A program made the position numbers and the translations under genes. The notes beneath the pieces were generated by a model that searched no databases, had not been told where the DNA came from, and saw nothing but the letters and a program-made list of their open reading frames with translations. From Leptospiraceae bacterium (GTDB lineage Bacteria; Spirochaetota; Leptospiria; Leptospirales; Leptospiraceae), in assembly GCA_024233875.1 (NCBI GenBank), contig JACKPB010000002.1, positions 393,757 to 457,756 of the forward strand: a stretch of 64,000 nucleotides of DNA, given 5' to 3'. Of this stretch, positions 1 to 9,914 are shown piece by piece. Each line of letters begins with the position of its first letter. Position 1 is the stretch's first letter.

Positions 1-3000
1 ACATACATTCCTTTGACTTCTGCAGAAACTACTGAAGCCGGAGGACAGGCACAGTTTGGGATGGTTATGAACACAAAACCATACGGAAATATTTCTATAA
101 CCGGAATCAGCAGTAGTGATTCTTCGGAAGGCTCAGTCAATCCTGCAAATATCAGTTTTACTACAAATGATTGGAATGTATCCAAGATCATTACTCTTAC
201 CGGACAGGATGATTTTATGGAAGATGGAAATATCAACTACACAGTTGTCTTCCCTAATTCATCTATTGTAGATCCTTTGGATACAGCGTATGACAATTTT
301 ACACTTTCATCTGCCGGTTCTTTTACAAATATCGACAATGACACCAGGGGAGTAGATGTTGTTCCTCTTGCCCCGAGCACTTCTTTGTCTCCATTGGTCA
401 CTACTGAGGGTGGGGGAGCTGGAACATTTCAGGTTCGTCTGACATCTGTTCCCTGTGATAGTCCATCCACACCTGAGAATTGTTCTCCGACGTCAGTAAC
501 TATAAATCTTACGAACAACGATACAACCCAGTATTCAATCAGCCCTGCCAGCCTTACTTTCTCACCGGCAAATTACAATACCTATCAAACTGTCACAGTT
601 ACAGCTGTAGATGATAAAATAGATGATGATGATAGTTATCATACTCTTGTCCTGGAGTCTATCGTAAGCACAAGCGATTACGGTGGACTCAACCCGAATG
701 ATGTCTCCATTCAAGTTGTTGACAATGATACTGCCGGTTTTACAGTAAGTCCCTCGGGCGGAGTGACAGTGAATGAGAATGATCCTGGTGCAACTGGTTT
801 GGAAGCTAGCTTTACCGTTGTCCTGAATTCCGAACCAACTTCTACTGTGACGATAGGGTCGATTACAAGTTCCGATACCCTGGAAGTAACTGTGGCGCCC
901 ACAACGGGAGGCGGGAATACACCCATTACCAATCGAACTCTTGTATTTACACCGACTGAAAATCAGGCTGTGATAAATTCTGATTCCAACGGAGATAGTT
1001 TGAATGATACAAGCACAGGAGGTTGGAATGTACCTCAGACTGTCAGAGTACGTGCTGTAGTAGATGGAACCTTGGATGGAACTAAAGACCGATTGATTCG
1101 TTTTGGATCGAGAACTACAACAGATACCAAGTATTCAAACTCCACCACCACACCTCTGAATGATCTCCCGGCTACCAACATAGATAGCGGTACTCCTTTT
1201 ATTGTACTGCAATCTATCTCTTCTACTTCATTCAATGAAGATGGAACTTCTACGATTACATTTCAAATCGTACTGGCAACCCTCCCTCTAAGTAACGTTA
1301 CTATTTCTAATATTACATCATCCGATACCACAGAAGGAGTCATCCTACCCAATGGAGGAGGTTCTCCTATTACCAATAGGACTTTAATCTTCACCACATC
1401 AACCAATCAATCTGTTACAGGAACGAATACTACAACAGGTGGCTGGAATGTACCTCAAACAATTACAGTCCAGAGTGTTACCGATGATTTTGCTGATGGG
1501 AATATTAGTTTTAAAGTAAATATCCCTGCTGCTACAGGAGGAGCGGATTACAATGGAAAATTTCCGACTTCTTCAAATGCTGCTTACAGCAATGGTACGG
1601 GAGAATTGACTCTTACAAATCTGGACAATGATACCCGGGGTATTACAGTTTCTAAAGCGTCGATATCAGTTACCGAAGGAGGTGCTCCGGATACATTCAC
1701 AGTGAAGTTGAACTCAGATCCCTGCACAACTCCTTCGACTCCTTCCAGTTGCTCCTCAGGATCGGTGACCTTGAATCTGACGAATAATAACACTACCCAG
1801 TATAGCGTATCACCAACTAGTTTGACTTTCAATACAGGCACATGGAATTCAGCTCAAACGGTAACGATCACTCCTCTGGATGATAATTTTGATGAATCAG
1901 ACATTACCTATTCTCTTGTGTTTGATGCCATCACAGGGACAACTGACTATGGGGGTTTGGATCCTGCTGATTTGCCAATTACCGTTGTGGACAATGATAC
2001 AGCTGCAATCAATCTTACCCTACAAACAAATTATTCCGATGTAACCTCGAGTAATGGAGGATTTACAGAATACAAATTGAATCTGGGATCTCGTCCTGCT
2101 CCAGGAAATTCGGTAACGGTCACCGCTTCAGTACCCACCGCAGCACCTCAGGAAGGTAGTATCTTAGCTGCGGATAATACTACTCAATTGAATTCCAGAT
2201 CATTTGTTTTTACTGATTCTGACTGGAATACAGTTCAAACTTTTCGGGTAAGGGGTCTTACGGGTTCCGGAACGGGAAGTGCTACTTTTGTCCTGACACT
2301 TTCAGCTTCTGAGGGTCCGACTGTTCCACCTACTGGCTATACAGCCTTAACTTACAATTCCTATAATAGTATCACAAAAACCCAAACAATAACTAATTAT
2401 CATATAGGTACGGGAAAAAAGATACGTCTGGCAGGATCTACAAGTACACTTGCGGAAAGTAGTAATACGACAGGTCTGTTCTATGTACTATTGAATCAGG
2501 CTCCGGTCGCGGATGTTACTGTTAATTTAGGAATTGATTCGTCATTTCCCTGTACATTGCCTGCATCAGTTGGGTCCACTAAGCAATTTTCTTTGGATAA
2601 AACATCGATTACCTTAACGTCTGCAAACTGGTCAGAACTAACTACGAATACTCAGGTAAAGGTGAGTAAGGTGGATGATGCTGTAGATGATGGAGATGTA
2701 ATTTGTAACCTGAGAGTCACCTCTGTGAGTTCTACCGACCCCTATTATTCCGGTCTGGGAAGTACGGACTATGAAGAGCCTCTAATCAAAGTCAGTGATA
2801 ATGATATTCGTGGAGTGACATTTCAGAATTCCAGTCCTGTTCTCTCATCCAACTTAACAGTCAGTCGCTCCGGAGCTATCGGAACAGTAGATCTTGTTCT
2901 AGATTCCCAGCCTACATCGGATGTGACCCTGAGTTTTAGTGATACAGGAACTCTTCTGAATTACTCACCCGGAACACTGACGTTTACCCCAGCTAATTAC

Positions 3001-3915
3001 TCCACACCCCAAACTTTATCCATATCCGGAAATTCGAGTGGTTCGGCATCGGATGTGTCAGTGACAGTGCAAGTCTCTGCATCTTCGGGAGAATCATCCA
3101 CCGGAGCGTCTAATTCAGGGATCTACAATGGATGGACAGGAAATATTACTGTAAATAGAGTTGGGGAGATCTATGATTTAGTTCCATGCACCGGAGCCGG
3201 TGCCGGAACCTGTTCGGCAGCGAATGCTACGGGAGGTGTAGTTACGGGAACATACAATACGAGTGAAAGTGGTGGGAAATCTTACTTTGGAATTCGATTG
3301 CGTGCCAAACCATCATCTAACGTTACGATTCCAATTTCGAGCAGCAATACTGCTGAAGGGATTGTTTCTACTCCAAATTTAACATTTACACCTACTGATT
3401 TCAATACTTTTCAAGTAGTTACTATTACCGGAGTAGATGACTTTTCTATAGATGGAAATATTGCTTACTCGATAGTTTTTGGGGCTATGGCCGGTGATGG
3501 TAATTTTTCTGTTACGATTCCTTCTCTTACAGTGACAAATCTAGACAATGATACTGCTTCTGTAGTTTTGTCGGTAACTTCAGAAACCAGTATAGGTGAA
3601 TCGTCATTGGGAAGATCCTTTACTGTCAAACTGAATAGTCAACCCACTGCAGATGTGTCGATTCCTCTGAGTGTAAATACACCTACAGCACCGGATACAG
3701 GCCTAACAATTACATCCGGCGCTACCCTGATATTTACTTCGGCGAATTGGAATGTACCTCAGACTGTAACTTTCACCTGGGCGTATGATGGAACAGCCCT
3801 TCCCACTACAAGAGATCATAGTATTCTGTTAGGCACAATCACAAGCACCGATCCGGACTATTCAGGAATGAATCCGCCTGATTACTCCATATCTATAACA
3901 AATACACCTCTTTAA
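1..3915 (+). CDS. Calx-beta-like repeat surface protein (5' end outside window)
   Basis: The reading frame is open from the first base, so at least 1300 residues are the C-terminal part of a larger protein. It consists of about nine or ten modules of roughly 110-150 residues, most closed by a [LVI]DNDT motif and containing FTxxNWNxPQTVTV and DDxxDGN patterns plus a repeated SSDTxEG motif. This is the pattern of Calx-beta/cadherin-like extracellular beta-sandwich modules, with the acidic loops expected to bind calcium. Cysteine pairs (for example PCDSPSTPENC and PCTTPSTPSSC) recur in two related modules. No enzymatic domain is visible. The likely role is as a secreted or surface-anchored adhesin or structural protein; the signal peptide would lie upstream. 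It is convergent with the next gene, with a 4-base gap. Family assignment is by motif pattern only. Confidence 0.7.
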   Translation, partial: TYIPLTSAETTEAGGQAQFGMVMNTKPYGNISITGISSSDSSEGSVNPANISFTTNDWNVSKIITLTGQDDFMEDGNINYTVVFPNSSIVDPLDTAYDNFTLSSAGSFTNIDNDTRGVDVVPLAPSTSLSPLVTTEGGGAGTFQVRLTSVPCDSPSTPENCSPTSVTINLTNNDTTQYSISPASLTFSPANYNTYQTVTVTAVDDKIDDDDSYHTLVLESIVSTSDYGGLNPNDVSIQVVDNDTAGFTVSPSGGVTVNENDPGATGLEASFTVVLNSEPTSTVTIGSITSSDTLEVTVAPTTGGGNTPITNRTLVFTPTENQAVINSDSNGDSLNDTSTGGWNVPQTVRVRAVVDGTLDGTKDRLIRFGSRTTTDTKYSNSTTTPLNDLPATNIDSGTPFIVLQSISSTSFNEDGTSTITFQIVLATLPLSNVTISNITSSDTTEGVILPNGGGSPITNRTLIFTTSTNQSVTGTNTTTGGWNVPQTITVQSVTDDFADGNISFKVNIPAATGGADYNGKFPTSSNAAYSNGTGELTLTNLDNDTRGITVSKASISVTEGGAPDTFTVKLNSDPCTTPSTPSSCSSGSVTLNLTNNNTTQYSVSPTSLTFNTGTWNSAQTVTITPLDDNFDESDITYSLVFDAITGTTDYGGLDPADLPITVVDNDTAAINLTLQTNYSDVTSSNGGFTEYKLNLGSRPAPGNSVTVTASVPTAAPQEGSILAADNTTQLNSRSFVFTDSDWNTVQTFRVRGLTGSGTGSATFVLTLSASEGPTVPPTGYTALTYNSYNSITKTQTITNYHIGTGKKIRLAGSTSTLAESSNTTGLFYVLLNQAPVADVTVNLGIDSSFPCTLPASVGSTKQFSLDKTSITLTSANWSELTTNTQVKVSKVDDAVDDGDVICNLRVTSVSSTDPYYSGLGSTDYEEPLIKVSDNDIRGVTFQNSSPVLSSNLTVSRSGAIGTVDLVLDSQPTSDVTLSFSDTGTLLNYSPGTLTFTPANYSTPQTLSISGNSSGSASDVSVTVQVSASSGESSTGASNSGIYNGWTGNITVNRVGEIYDLVPCTGAGAGTCSAANATGGVVTGTYNTSESGGKSYFGIRLRAKPSSNVTIPISSSNTAEGIVSTPNLTFTPTDFNTFQVVTITGVDDFSIDGNIAYSIVFGAMAGDGNFSVTIPSLTVTNLDNDTASVVLSVTSETSIGESSLGRSFTVKLNSQPTADVSIPLSVNTPTAPDTGLTITSGATLIFTSANWNVPQTVTFTWAYDGTALPTTRDHSILLGTITSTDPDYSGMNPPDYSISITNTPL

Positions 3916-3919
3916 GAGA

Positions 3920-4936
3920 TCATTCAAGAGATTCCAGTGTAGCTAATTTTTTCTCTGCTAATTCTTTGTACTTTTTGGATTGGTCGTCATTGGGTGAAAC
4001 TATGAGTAAAAGATTGAAGATAGGAATGCACTCTTTTAGCTTTTGGTTTTCATAGAGTCCAACAGCTCTGGAAAAATATGTATTGAAGTCGGATTCCACT
4101 GCAGATTTGCATTGTGACATCACCCGTGAAGAGTCTTTGTAGCTTCCTCTGATATTATTGATATGCGTGATACAATCCAAAGGTTTATTGGCCTTGAGGG
4201 CGGATGTAGCATTCTGATAATGTCGATAATTATAAGCATTTAGATTAGAAACGGACAATTGCTTTCTTGCATCTTCATAATCCGGATAAATTGAAAGTGC
4301 TTTTTGATATGATTTGCTGGCGGCTGCGTAATTGCTTGCCTGCAATTGCTTTTCTCCTTCCTGAAAATGTGGGGTTGCTTCTGCAAGTAAGCTAGAATCA
4401 AGAGTCTGTTTTTGAGCAATGACCTTTTGGTTATTAGGGTCTATCTCCATAAGTTTGTTCACCTGCACCAGCGCATCGTTTAATTTTTTCTTTTCGATTA
4501 GAGAGTCAATTAGTTTGAATTTTGTATCAAAATGTTCGATGACCTTCCCATCCTTCAGAAGGCTTCCTATTCTAGTATCTGCATCTAAATACTTACTGTC
4601 AGGACTATAAGACAGACAGATCCTGTAATTCAAAATGGCATCAATCGGAGAGGACTTCTTCTCAAAATACTGACCTTTTTCGTAGTATTTTTTTGTATTC
4701 TGGTTGATCGTGTATTCGATTTTCGCTATGTACTTATCCACATCCTGATACTCGGGATCTACACTTATGATATCCTGAAAAGTCAGTAAAGAATCTCTAT
4801 ATTGCTTTTTGGAATACAGTTCTTTTCCTGATTTGTACTTTTCAGCCAGGTCGTTTTTCGTACGAAGATATAAATAATTGGAAACGACACAATTGGAGAG
4901 ACTTAGAAGTAATAAAATAGCATAAAATTTTTTCAT
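3920..4936 (-). CDS. TPR-repeat lipoprotein
   Basis: A 338-residue protein. Residues 1-16 form a lipoprotein signal peptide: two Lys, a Leu-rich core and a lipobox ending LSLSNC, with Cys16 as lipidation site. The rest is a chain of tetratricopeptide-like helical hairpins (for example ELYSKKQYRDSLLTF, NYAAASKSYQKALSIYPDY and LYENQKLKECIPIF). TPR lipoproteins usually act as envelope scaffolds; no specific partner can be named. The start is the ATG preceded by a weak AAGGATA. It is divergent from the cyclase gene across 221 bases that must hold both promoters. Confidence 0.8.
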   Translation of the reverse strand: MKKFYAILLLLSLSNCVVSNYLYLRTKNDLAEKYKSGKELYSKKQYRDSLLTFQDIISVDPEYQDVDKYIAKIEYTINQNTKKYYEKGQYFEKKSSPIDAILNYRICLSYSPDSKYLDADTRIGSLLKDGKVIEHFDTKFKLIDSLIEKKKLNDALVQVNKLMEIDPNNQKVIAQKQTLDSSLLAEATPHFQEGEKQLQASNYAAASKSYQKALSIYPDYEDARKQLSVSNLNAYNYRHYQNATSALKANKPLDCITHINNIRGSYKDSSRVMSQCKSAVESDFNTYFSRAVGLYENQKLKECIPIFNLLLIVSPNDDQSKKYKELAEKKLATLESLE

Positions 4937-5157
4937 AAGTTATCCTTATGTTAAGTAAATTTGCATCAATAAAATTGATTCTTTAGCTTAGTTTCAATTC
5001 ATTTCCAATCAAGACTTTTTTCTATTCAATATATAAAAAATTATTTACCATATCTCATAAGTAATTTAATATCTGGTAAAGGTAGTTTTTATTCAAGTCA
5101 CCGGTGTATACGTGATCACTTTAAATTGTTCAAAAATTTTAGAATTGAGATGATATT

Positions 5158-6567
5158 ATGGAAAAAACAAATTTCATGAGTTCAATCCTGATGAAGGGTG
5201 GAATTCGTTTAAAACTAATGGTAACCATTACTATGATCCTTGTATTGTCTATTGGATTCATTAGTTTTTTCAGCTTCCCCATTATAGAAAAAACCATTCA
5301 GGAAAAAGCGTTTAATGTATGCGAAGTCTCTGCACAGAACATCTCCGCAGCAGGCGGGGAGGCACTTCTTTCCGGTCAAAAAATTATGTTGGAAGACATT
5401 CTGAGGGGAGTTTTGGATGCCAATATTGAAGGGATGTTGGAAGTTTCTGTTATTTTCAAGGATAAGTATTTTGTTAATTCAATTAAGGAAAAATCTCAGA
5501 AACCCATCGAAGAAAGCGTGAAAATTTCCTTATCTTCGATTAAAGGATCGGATGTCACCTCACAGAAAGGAACTTATGAAAAAGATGGTAAGACCTTAGA
5601 GGTATATGAGTTTTACAAACCGATTCTTTATCAGACAAGGACAATAGGATACACCCGGATCGTTTTTTCTGAAGAAGCCATTTACGGATCTTTGAGAAAG
5701 CTAAAAAGTTTGGGGACTACTATATTGATAATCGCGTTGGGTGTGAGTTTACTGATAATATTTTTTATGGCAAATTCATTTTCCAAACCAATTCTGAAAA
5801 TCGCCAAAGCATCTCAAATGGTCAATGAAGGAAATCTGGACATCCGTTTGGATATCAACCAAAATGACGAAGTTGGGTTTTTGGCGGAAAGATTCAACCA
5901 GATGGTCAGTGGTTTGAAAGAAAAGTTTCATATGATGAAATTTGTCTCCGGCTCAACAGTGAATATGATCAAAAGCAATCTCGGTGAGACAGAAATGAAG
6001 CTGGGAGGTCAGAGGACAAATCTTGCTTTCTTCTTCTCGGATGTTAGAGGATTTACAGCCTGGTCGGAAAAGACTACTCCTGAAGAAGTTGTATCTGTTC
6101 TGAATCACTACTTAGACCTCCAATCAGAAATCATCCAAAAATATCATGGTGACATCGATAAGTATGTAGGAGATGAGATCATGGCCGTATTCTCCGGCGA
6201 AGACAAAGAAGACAATTGTCTCCGCGCCAGCATTGAAGTGATTGCCGCTATAAAAAGGGAAAATGAGACTAGGGTAAGTGCAGGTCAAACCCCACTGACA
6301 GTAGGTATTGGTGTTCACTGCGGTGATGTTGTAGTGGGAAATATGGGATCAAAAAATCGAATGGATTTTACTGCAATAGGTGATACAGTCAATCTATCTG
6401 CCAGGCTTTGTTCTGCTGCTGAGCCTCTTCATATTTTAGCTTCGGGTCAGATCATAGAAAAATCCAAGCACAAAGACCAGTTTGATCTTAGGGAATTGGA
6501 ACCCGTCAAAGTGAAAGGAAAAGAAAAACCAATATCAGTATACAATATATTAGGAATGAAAGGTTAA
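5158..6567 (+). CDS. membrane HAMP-class III adenylate cyclase
   Basis: A 469-residue receptor cyclase. A transmembrane segment near residues 19-41 is followed by an extracytoplasmic sensor region (about 42-184), a second membrane segment (about 186-205), a HAMP linker starting at SFSKPILKIAKA near 206, and a class III nucleotidyl cyclase domain from about 280 to 465. The metal-binding aspartates sit in FSDVRGFT (about Asp295) and VGDEIMAVF (about Asp339). The Lys in DIDKYVGDE and the Asp in MDFTAIGDTVN are the adenine-selecting pair, so cAMP is the predicted product. The transition-state Asn and Arg are present in VNLSARL. It is followed after 5 bases by a small unknown gene, probably co-transcribed. 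Confidence 0.88.
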   Translation: MEKTNFMSSILMKGGIRLKLMVTITMILVLSIGFISFFSFPIIEKTIQEKAFNVCEVSAQNISAAGGEALLSGQKIMLEDILRGVLDANIEGMLEVSVIFKDKYFVNSIKEKSQKPIEESVKISLSSIKGSDVTSQKGTYEKDGKTLEVYEFYKPILYQTRTIGYTRIVFSEEAIYGSLRKLKSLGTTILIIALGVSLLIIFFMANSFSKPILKIAKASQMVNEGNLDIRLDINQNDEVGFLAERFNQMVSGLKEKFHMMKFVSGSTVNMIKSNLGETEMKLGGQRTNLAFFFSDVRGFTAWSEKTTPEEVVSVLNHYLDLQSEIIQKYHGDIDKYVGDEIMAVFSGEDKEDNCLRASIEVIAAIKRENETRVSAGQTPLTVGIGVHCGDVVVGNMGSKNRMDFTAIGDTVNLSARLCSAAEPLHILASGQIIEKSKHKDQFDLRELEPVKVKGKEKPISVYNILGMKG

Positions 6568-6572
6568 TCAAA

Positions 6573-6959
6573 ATGTCCGACAAGAGAGAAGTATTACAGA
6601 CCTATTTGGCAGGTCACAATATACCCAAAGAAATATCCGAAAAGATTTCTTATACATCGATATCTACTCCCAATTTTTCTTACTATGCATTTCGGGTGGG
6701 GAACAGCATCGGTGATGTCCTCGAATTAGCTATGGATTTCATTCTGGCAAAAACAATTTGTGAAAAAAATGATTTGATTCTATATACCGTTGAACATTGT
6801 GAATTTCATTCCAAAGACATTACTGAAGGAGATCTCGATCGATTGGTCAAAGCCGCTGAAATGTTTGAAAAGCATAAAAAAGGAGAAAAGTTTTCTCAGT
6901 TGAAGGAAGAGATCAATCAAATTGCCTATAAAAAGTTTTCAGAGTATCTCAATAGCTGA
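6573..6959 (+). CDS. unknown cytoplasmic protein downstream of cyclase
   Basis: A 128-residue soluble protein that I do not recognise. It begins MSDKREVLQTYLAGHNIP and has no signal peptide or membrane segment. The predicted content is mixed alpha/beta, with a charged helical C-terminus rich in Lys and Glu. It starts 5 bases after the adenylate cyclase stop on the same strand, so it is very likely translated from the same mRNA and may be an accessory or regulatory partner. This partnership is inferred from position only. Confidence 0.6.
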   Translation: MSDKREVLQTYLAGHNIPKEISEKISYTSISTPNFSYYAFRVGNSIGDVLELAMDFILAKTICEKNDLILYTVEHCEFHSKDITEGDLDRLVKAAEMFEKHKKGEKFSQLKEEINQIAYKKFSEYLNS

Positions 6960-6983
6960 AGGGAATCCCTGTAAATATTAAAA

Positions 6984-7014
6984 TTGACCCGGTTCCTATT
7001 CAAACCCGGGTCAA
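6984..7014 (-). terminator. terminator hairpin of the ppnK-hemL-DUF1761 operon
   Basis: A perfect 9-bp stem (arms 6984-6992 and 7006-7014) encloses a 13-base loop between two convergent genes. Read on the minus strand it is followed by the T-rich tract TTTTAATATTT, as expected for an intrinsic terminator of the operon that ends at 7027. On the plus strand no T-run follows, so termination of the unknown gene there is less certain. Confidence 0.6.
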
Positions 7015-7026
7015 ACAAAAAACTCT

Positions 7027-7455
7027 TCACTTCCAATGCGTTAGGAGAAAGGCAACCAAAAGTAGGGATGCCAGATGGTATCCTGTATTGATTCCAAATA
7101 GAGTCCAGGATTTCTTCTCCCAAGAAGTTGAACCCAAGTCCACAGGAAAATAAAATCCGAGCCAGGTAAAAATCGCAGAAGATAAGGCCGATCTTACAGG
7201 TCCCATCTCTTTTGCTCCGGGAACAAATTCCCATGCGGCAATATTATGAGCCAGAACCCATGCAAAGAGAAAATTTCCAATCAACATAAATACCATGCCC
7301 CGGATCATCAGTGATTTATCGGGATTGTCGCCTGCACTCATACCCATCTCCCTTGCCCAAATTTTTCCAAAGAGTGGAGTATACCAAACAAATCCGAGAA
7401 GAAAGTTCAGTAGTACAGATACAAAAATAGCGGGGTAGTTGATATTAATCTGCAT
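7027..7455 (-). CDS. DUF1761 family membrane protein
   Basis: A 142-residue integral membrane protein with four hydrophobic segments (about 7-27, 51-72, 85-105 and 120-140). The N-terminus contains LLGFVWYTPLFGKIW, the characteristic start of DUF1761 proteins, whose function is unknown. It is the last gene of a minus-strand unit, 5 bases after hemL; nothing in its sequence links it to haem synthesis. The family call rests on the first-helix motif and the four-helix layout. Confidence 0.7.
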   Translation of the reverse strand: MQININYPAIFVSVLLNFLLGFVWYTPLFGKIWAREMGMSAGDNPDKSLMIRGMVFMLIGNFLFAWVLAHNIAAWEFVPGAKEMGPVRSALSSAIFTWLGFYFPVDLGSTSWEKKSWTLFGINTGYHLASLLLVAFLLTHWK

Positions 7456-7460
7456 TTTGA

Positions 7461-8738
7461 CTACCTCAGGTCTATAGACTCCAGAGCAGAATAGACTTTT
7501 TCAAGTACCTCATCTGTATGGGCTAGAGATAAAAATCCTACCTCGTATCCGGAAGGTGCAAGATACACACCCTTTGAAAGTAGGGCATGAAATAATTTCG
7601 CAAAATCTTCCTTATGTGAGGAAGGAATTTTATCAATTGTCCGAATGGGATCATTAACATCTTCATGAAACCAGAACAGTGAATCATAGGTGACACCTCC
7701 CCATTGTTTTGTAGATTTTGAGTTCAGAATATGGAGAAATTTGTGAACAAAAGTCTGGGTTCTTAGTTTGAGAGTACTATGAACATTTTGTTCTTTTAGT
7801 TTTTTTAGCGTCGCCAATCCCGCTCTCATTCCTATCGGATTTCCGCTGAGGGTTCCTGCCTGATAAACAGGTCCTGACGGAGCCACCAGATCCATGAGAT
7901 CTTTTCTCCCTGCATAGGCACCTACAGGAAATCCACCACCTATGATTTTTCCATAAGTTACAAGATCAGGTTTTTCATCAAACAGATCACTCATTCCTCT
8001 GAATCCAATTCTGAATCCAGAAATCACCTCATCAAAGAGAACAAGACTTCCGTGCTGTCTGGCAATTCGAAAAATAGATTCAATAAATTCTTTTCTTTGA
8101 ATGAGAAGTCCGTAGTTTGCAGGAAGAGGTTCTATCGCAACTACAGCGATTTCACTTCCATGTCTGGCAAAGACTTCTTCCAATTGCTTTTCATCATCGA
8201 GGGGAATCACAAGAGTATCCGCCATTTGACGGCGACTGATGCCCGCACTATCTGAATCAGGTTCACCTGCTAATCCCGAACCTGACTTGACCAGGAGAGC
8301 ATCCAGATGTCCGTGATAGCAACCATCAAATTTTAAAATTTTATCTCTTCCGGTATAGGCTCTTGCCACACGAAGAGCGGACATTACCGCCTCAGTTCCT
8401 GAAGACACAAATCTGATCTTTTCTACCCAGGGAATTTCTGAGACAATGAATTCTGCCAGTTCCAGAGAGTAGGGTTCACAGGCACCGAAGGTCCAGGCAG
8501 TATGAATTGTTTCTTTGACAACTTCTTCAATCTCCTCATCTCTATGACCGAGAATGAGGGGACCAAAACTTAAACAAAAGTCTATGTAATCTTTTCCTTC
8601 TATGTCTGTAAGATAGGCACCTTTTCCGGATTTAAAAAATATCGGGTTGCCGCCTACACTCTTAAAAGAACGAACAGGTGAATGGACTCCTCCGGGAGCA
8701 ACTAGTTTAGATCTTTCAAATAATTCTGATGAATTCAT
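7461..8738 (-). CDS. hemL: glutamate-1-semialdehyde 2,1-aminomutase
   Basis: A 425-residue PLP enzyme that converts glutamate-1-semialdehyde to 5-aminolevulinate, the committed precursor of haem and cobalamin in the C5 pathway. It belongs to class III aminotransferases. Visible motifs are the N-terminal PGGVHSPVRSF, FVSSGTEAVMSALRVAR, the FDEVISGFR segment with the PLP-ring Asp, and catalytic Lys264 in TYGKIIGGGFPVGAY. The length is normal for HemL (about 425-430). Its ATG overlaps the upstream NAD kinase-like stop by 4 bases (ATGA), indicating translational coupling. The hemL identity is well supported by these motifs. Confidence 0.95.
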   Translation of the reverse strand: MNSSELFERSKLVAPGGVHSPVRSFKSVGGNPIFFKSGKGAYLTDIEGKDYIDFCLSFGPLILGHRDEEIEEVVKETIHTAWTFGACEPYSLELAEFIVSEIPWVEKIRFVSSGTEAVMSALRVARAYTGRDKILKFDGCYHGHLDALLVKSGSGLAGEPDSDSAGISRRQMADTLVIPLDDEKQLEEVFARHGSEIAVVAIEPLPANYGLLIQRKEFIESIFRIARQHGSLVLFDEVISGFRIGFRGMSDLFDEKPDLVTYGKIIGGGFPVGAYAGRKDLMDLVAPSGPVYQAGTLSGNPIGMRAGLATLKKLKEQNVHSTLKLRTQTFVHKFLHILNSKSTKQWGGVTYDSLFWFHEDVNDPIRTIDKIPSSHKEDFAKLFHALLSKGVYLAPSGYEVGFLSLAHTDEVLEKVYSALESIDLR

Positions 8739-9643
8739 AACTCTTCCTTCTTTGTTATTTTTGATGTGATGACTTTAAGATTTTTAGGTGAGAGAGTAAA
8801 TTCTGCAATAGATCCGGGTGGAAACGGGTAGATCCTTTCGGGAAGGCTATCGATAGAAATACCTCCATTCATTTCTGAAATCACTTTGAGAGTACCATCT
8901 ACTCGAAAATCGGTGAGTTTGAAATTAGCTCTGGCTCTCAAACTCAATTCTCTCGAAAAAACACCAAAATAATCGGCATCTTTCGGAAAGACCGGTGACT
9001 CCTGAAGTGAAAGACCGGTACAGGAAGTGTACCACCCTGTGGATCCGGCTCCGGTGTAGAGCAGGAGTCCCGAACTTTTTTGTTCTTCTATGACTCCGTT
9101 ATGATTGAGAATGTATCGACTCGTCAAGTCCGGACTTGCATTTCGAATAGAGATTTCATTTACACATTTTACAGTAGAGACTATAGAGTTGTCCGGATAG
9201 GTTATTTTGGCTTGAATGAGCGACCAATATTCTTCGGTGTGATTTTCCCAGTTTTGATCTACTAATTCTTTTAGAGTCTCTGGAGTAAAATCAAGGAGAG
9301 CTCCTTTGGAAGTCATCGAGTCCGAGTTGCATCCGAGGATGGCTGTACCGTTCAAGTGATGGGCTACATAAGTGAAGTGATTGTCACCTCCTAAGGAAAC
9401 AACCAAATCAAAATCATCCATAGAAATAGTATCCAATTCTTCTCTAAAAATATACTTTCCTTTAGGGAAAACATATTTTTGTAGATACTCTCTACTCTTC
9501 AGCTGTCTGAGATGAGATTGGTAAATTTTATCAAAAGAATTGTTTTGAATTTTTGTAATTCTTTCATAAAAGTCCCGATCTGGATAGATTTCCTCATCGA
9601 GCTCATATTTTGTTTTTTTTATTACAATTAATACTTGATTCAC
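8735..9643 (-). CDS. NAD kinase-like protein (NADK2-type)
   Basis: A 302-residue protein of the NAD/diacylglycerol-kinase fold, predicted to phosphorylate NAD to NADP. The signature normally written GGDGT appears as VVSLGGDNHFTYVA near residue 80, followed by the GCNSDSMTSKG substrate loop and the C-terminal LLLYTGAGSTGWY that corresponds to the conserved TGSTAW region. The GGDNHF variant and overall layout resemble the NADK2 branch rather than classical bacterial PpnK. The start is GTG (9641-9643). It is the first gene of the ppnK-like/hemL/DUF1761 operon and divergent from the HATPase gene. NAD kinase activity is inferred. Confidence 0.72.
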   Translation of the reverse strand: MNQVLIVIKKTKYELDEEIYPDRDFYERITKIQNNSFDKIYQSHLRQLKSREYLQKYVFPKGKYIFREELDTISMDDFDLVVSLGGDNHFTYVAHHLNGTAILGCNSDSMTSKGALLDFTPETLKELVDQNWENHTEEYWSLIQAKITYPDNSIVSTVKCVNEISIRNASPDLTSRYILNHNGVIEEQKSSGLLLYTGAGSTGWYTSCTGLSLQESPVFPKDADYFGVFSRELSLRARANFKLTDFRVDGTLKVISEMNGGISIDSLPERIYPFPPGSIAEFTLSPKNLKVITSKITKKEEL

Positions 9644-9914
9644 AATTTAACTTTGTATAATTATCGAAAACTACCAATTTGAAAATTCATAGGTAAGCTC
9701 TAATGCATCTCATCTAAGAAAAATCTATTCAAATCAGAAAATGCATACTCTTTACTTAGATTGAATTTTTATAGAATGGTATTTGTAAATGTTTTTATTT
9801 GGAATTTTTTGAATTCTCTAAGGGTTTTCTTTGTTTGAGGTCTCTCTGTTTGGGGAGATCGGGAAACCGGAAGCAGTTCAGAGGGAAATTTATTTTTTTA
9901 TTCGGAGGAATATT

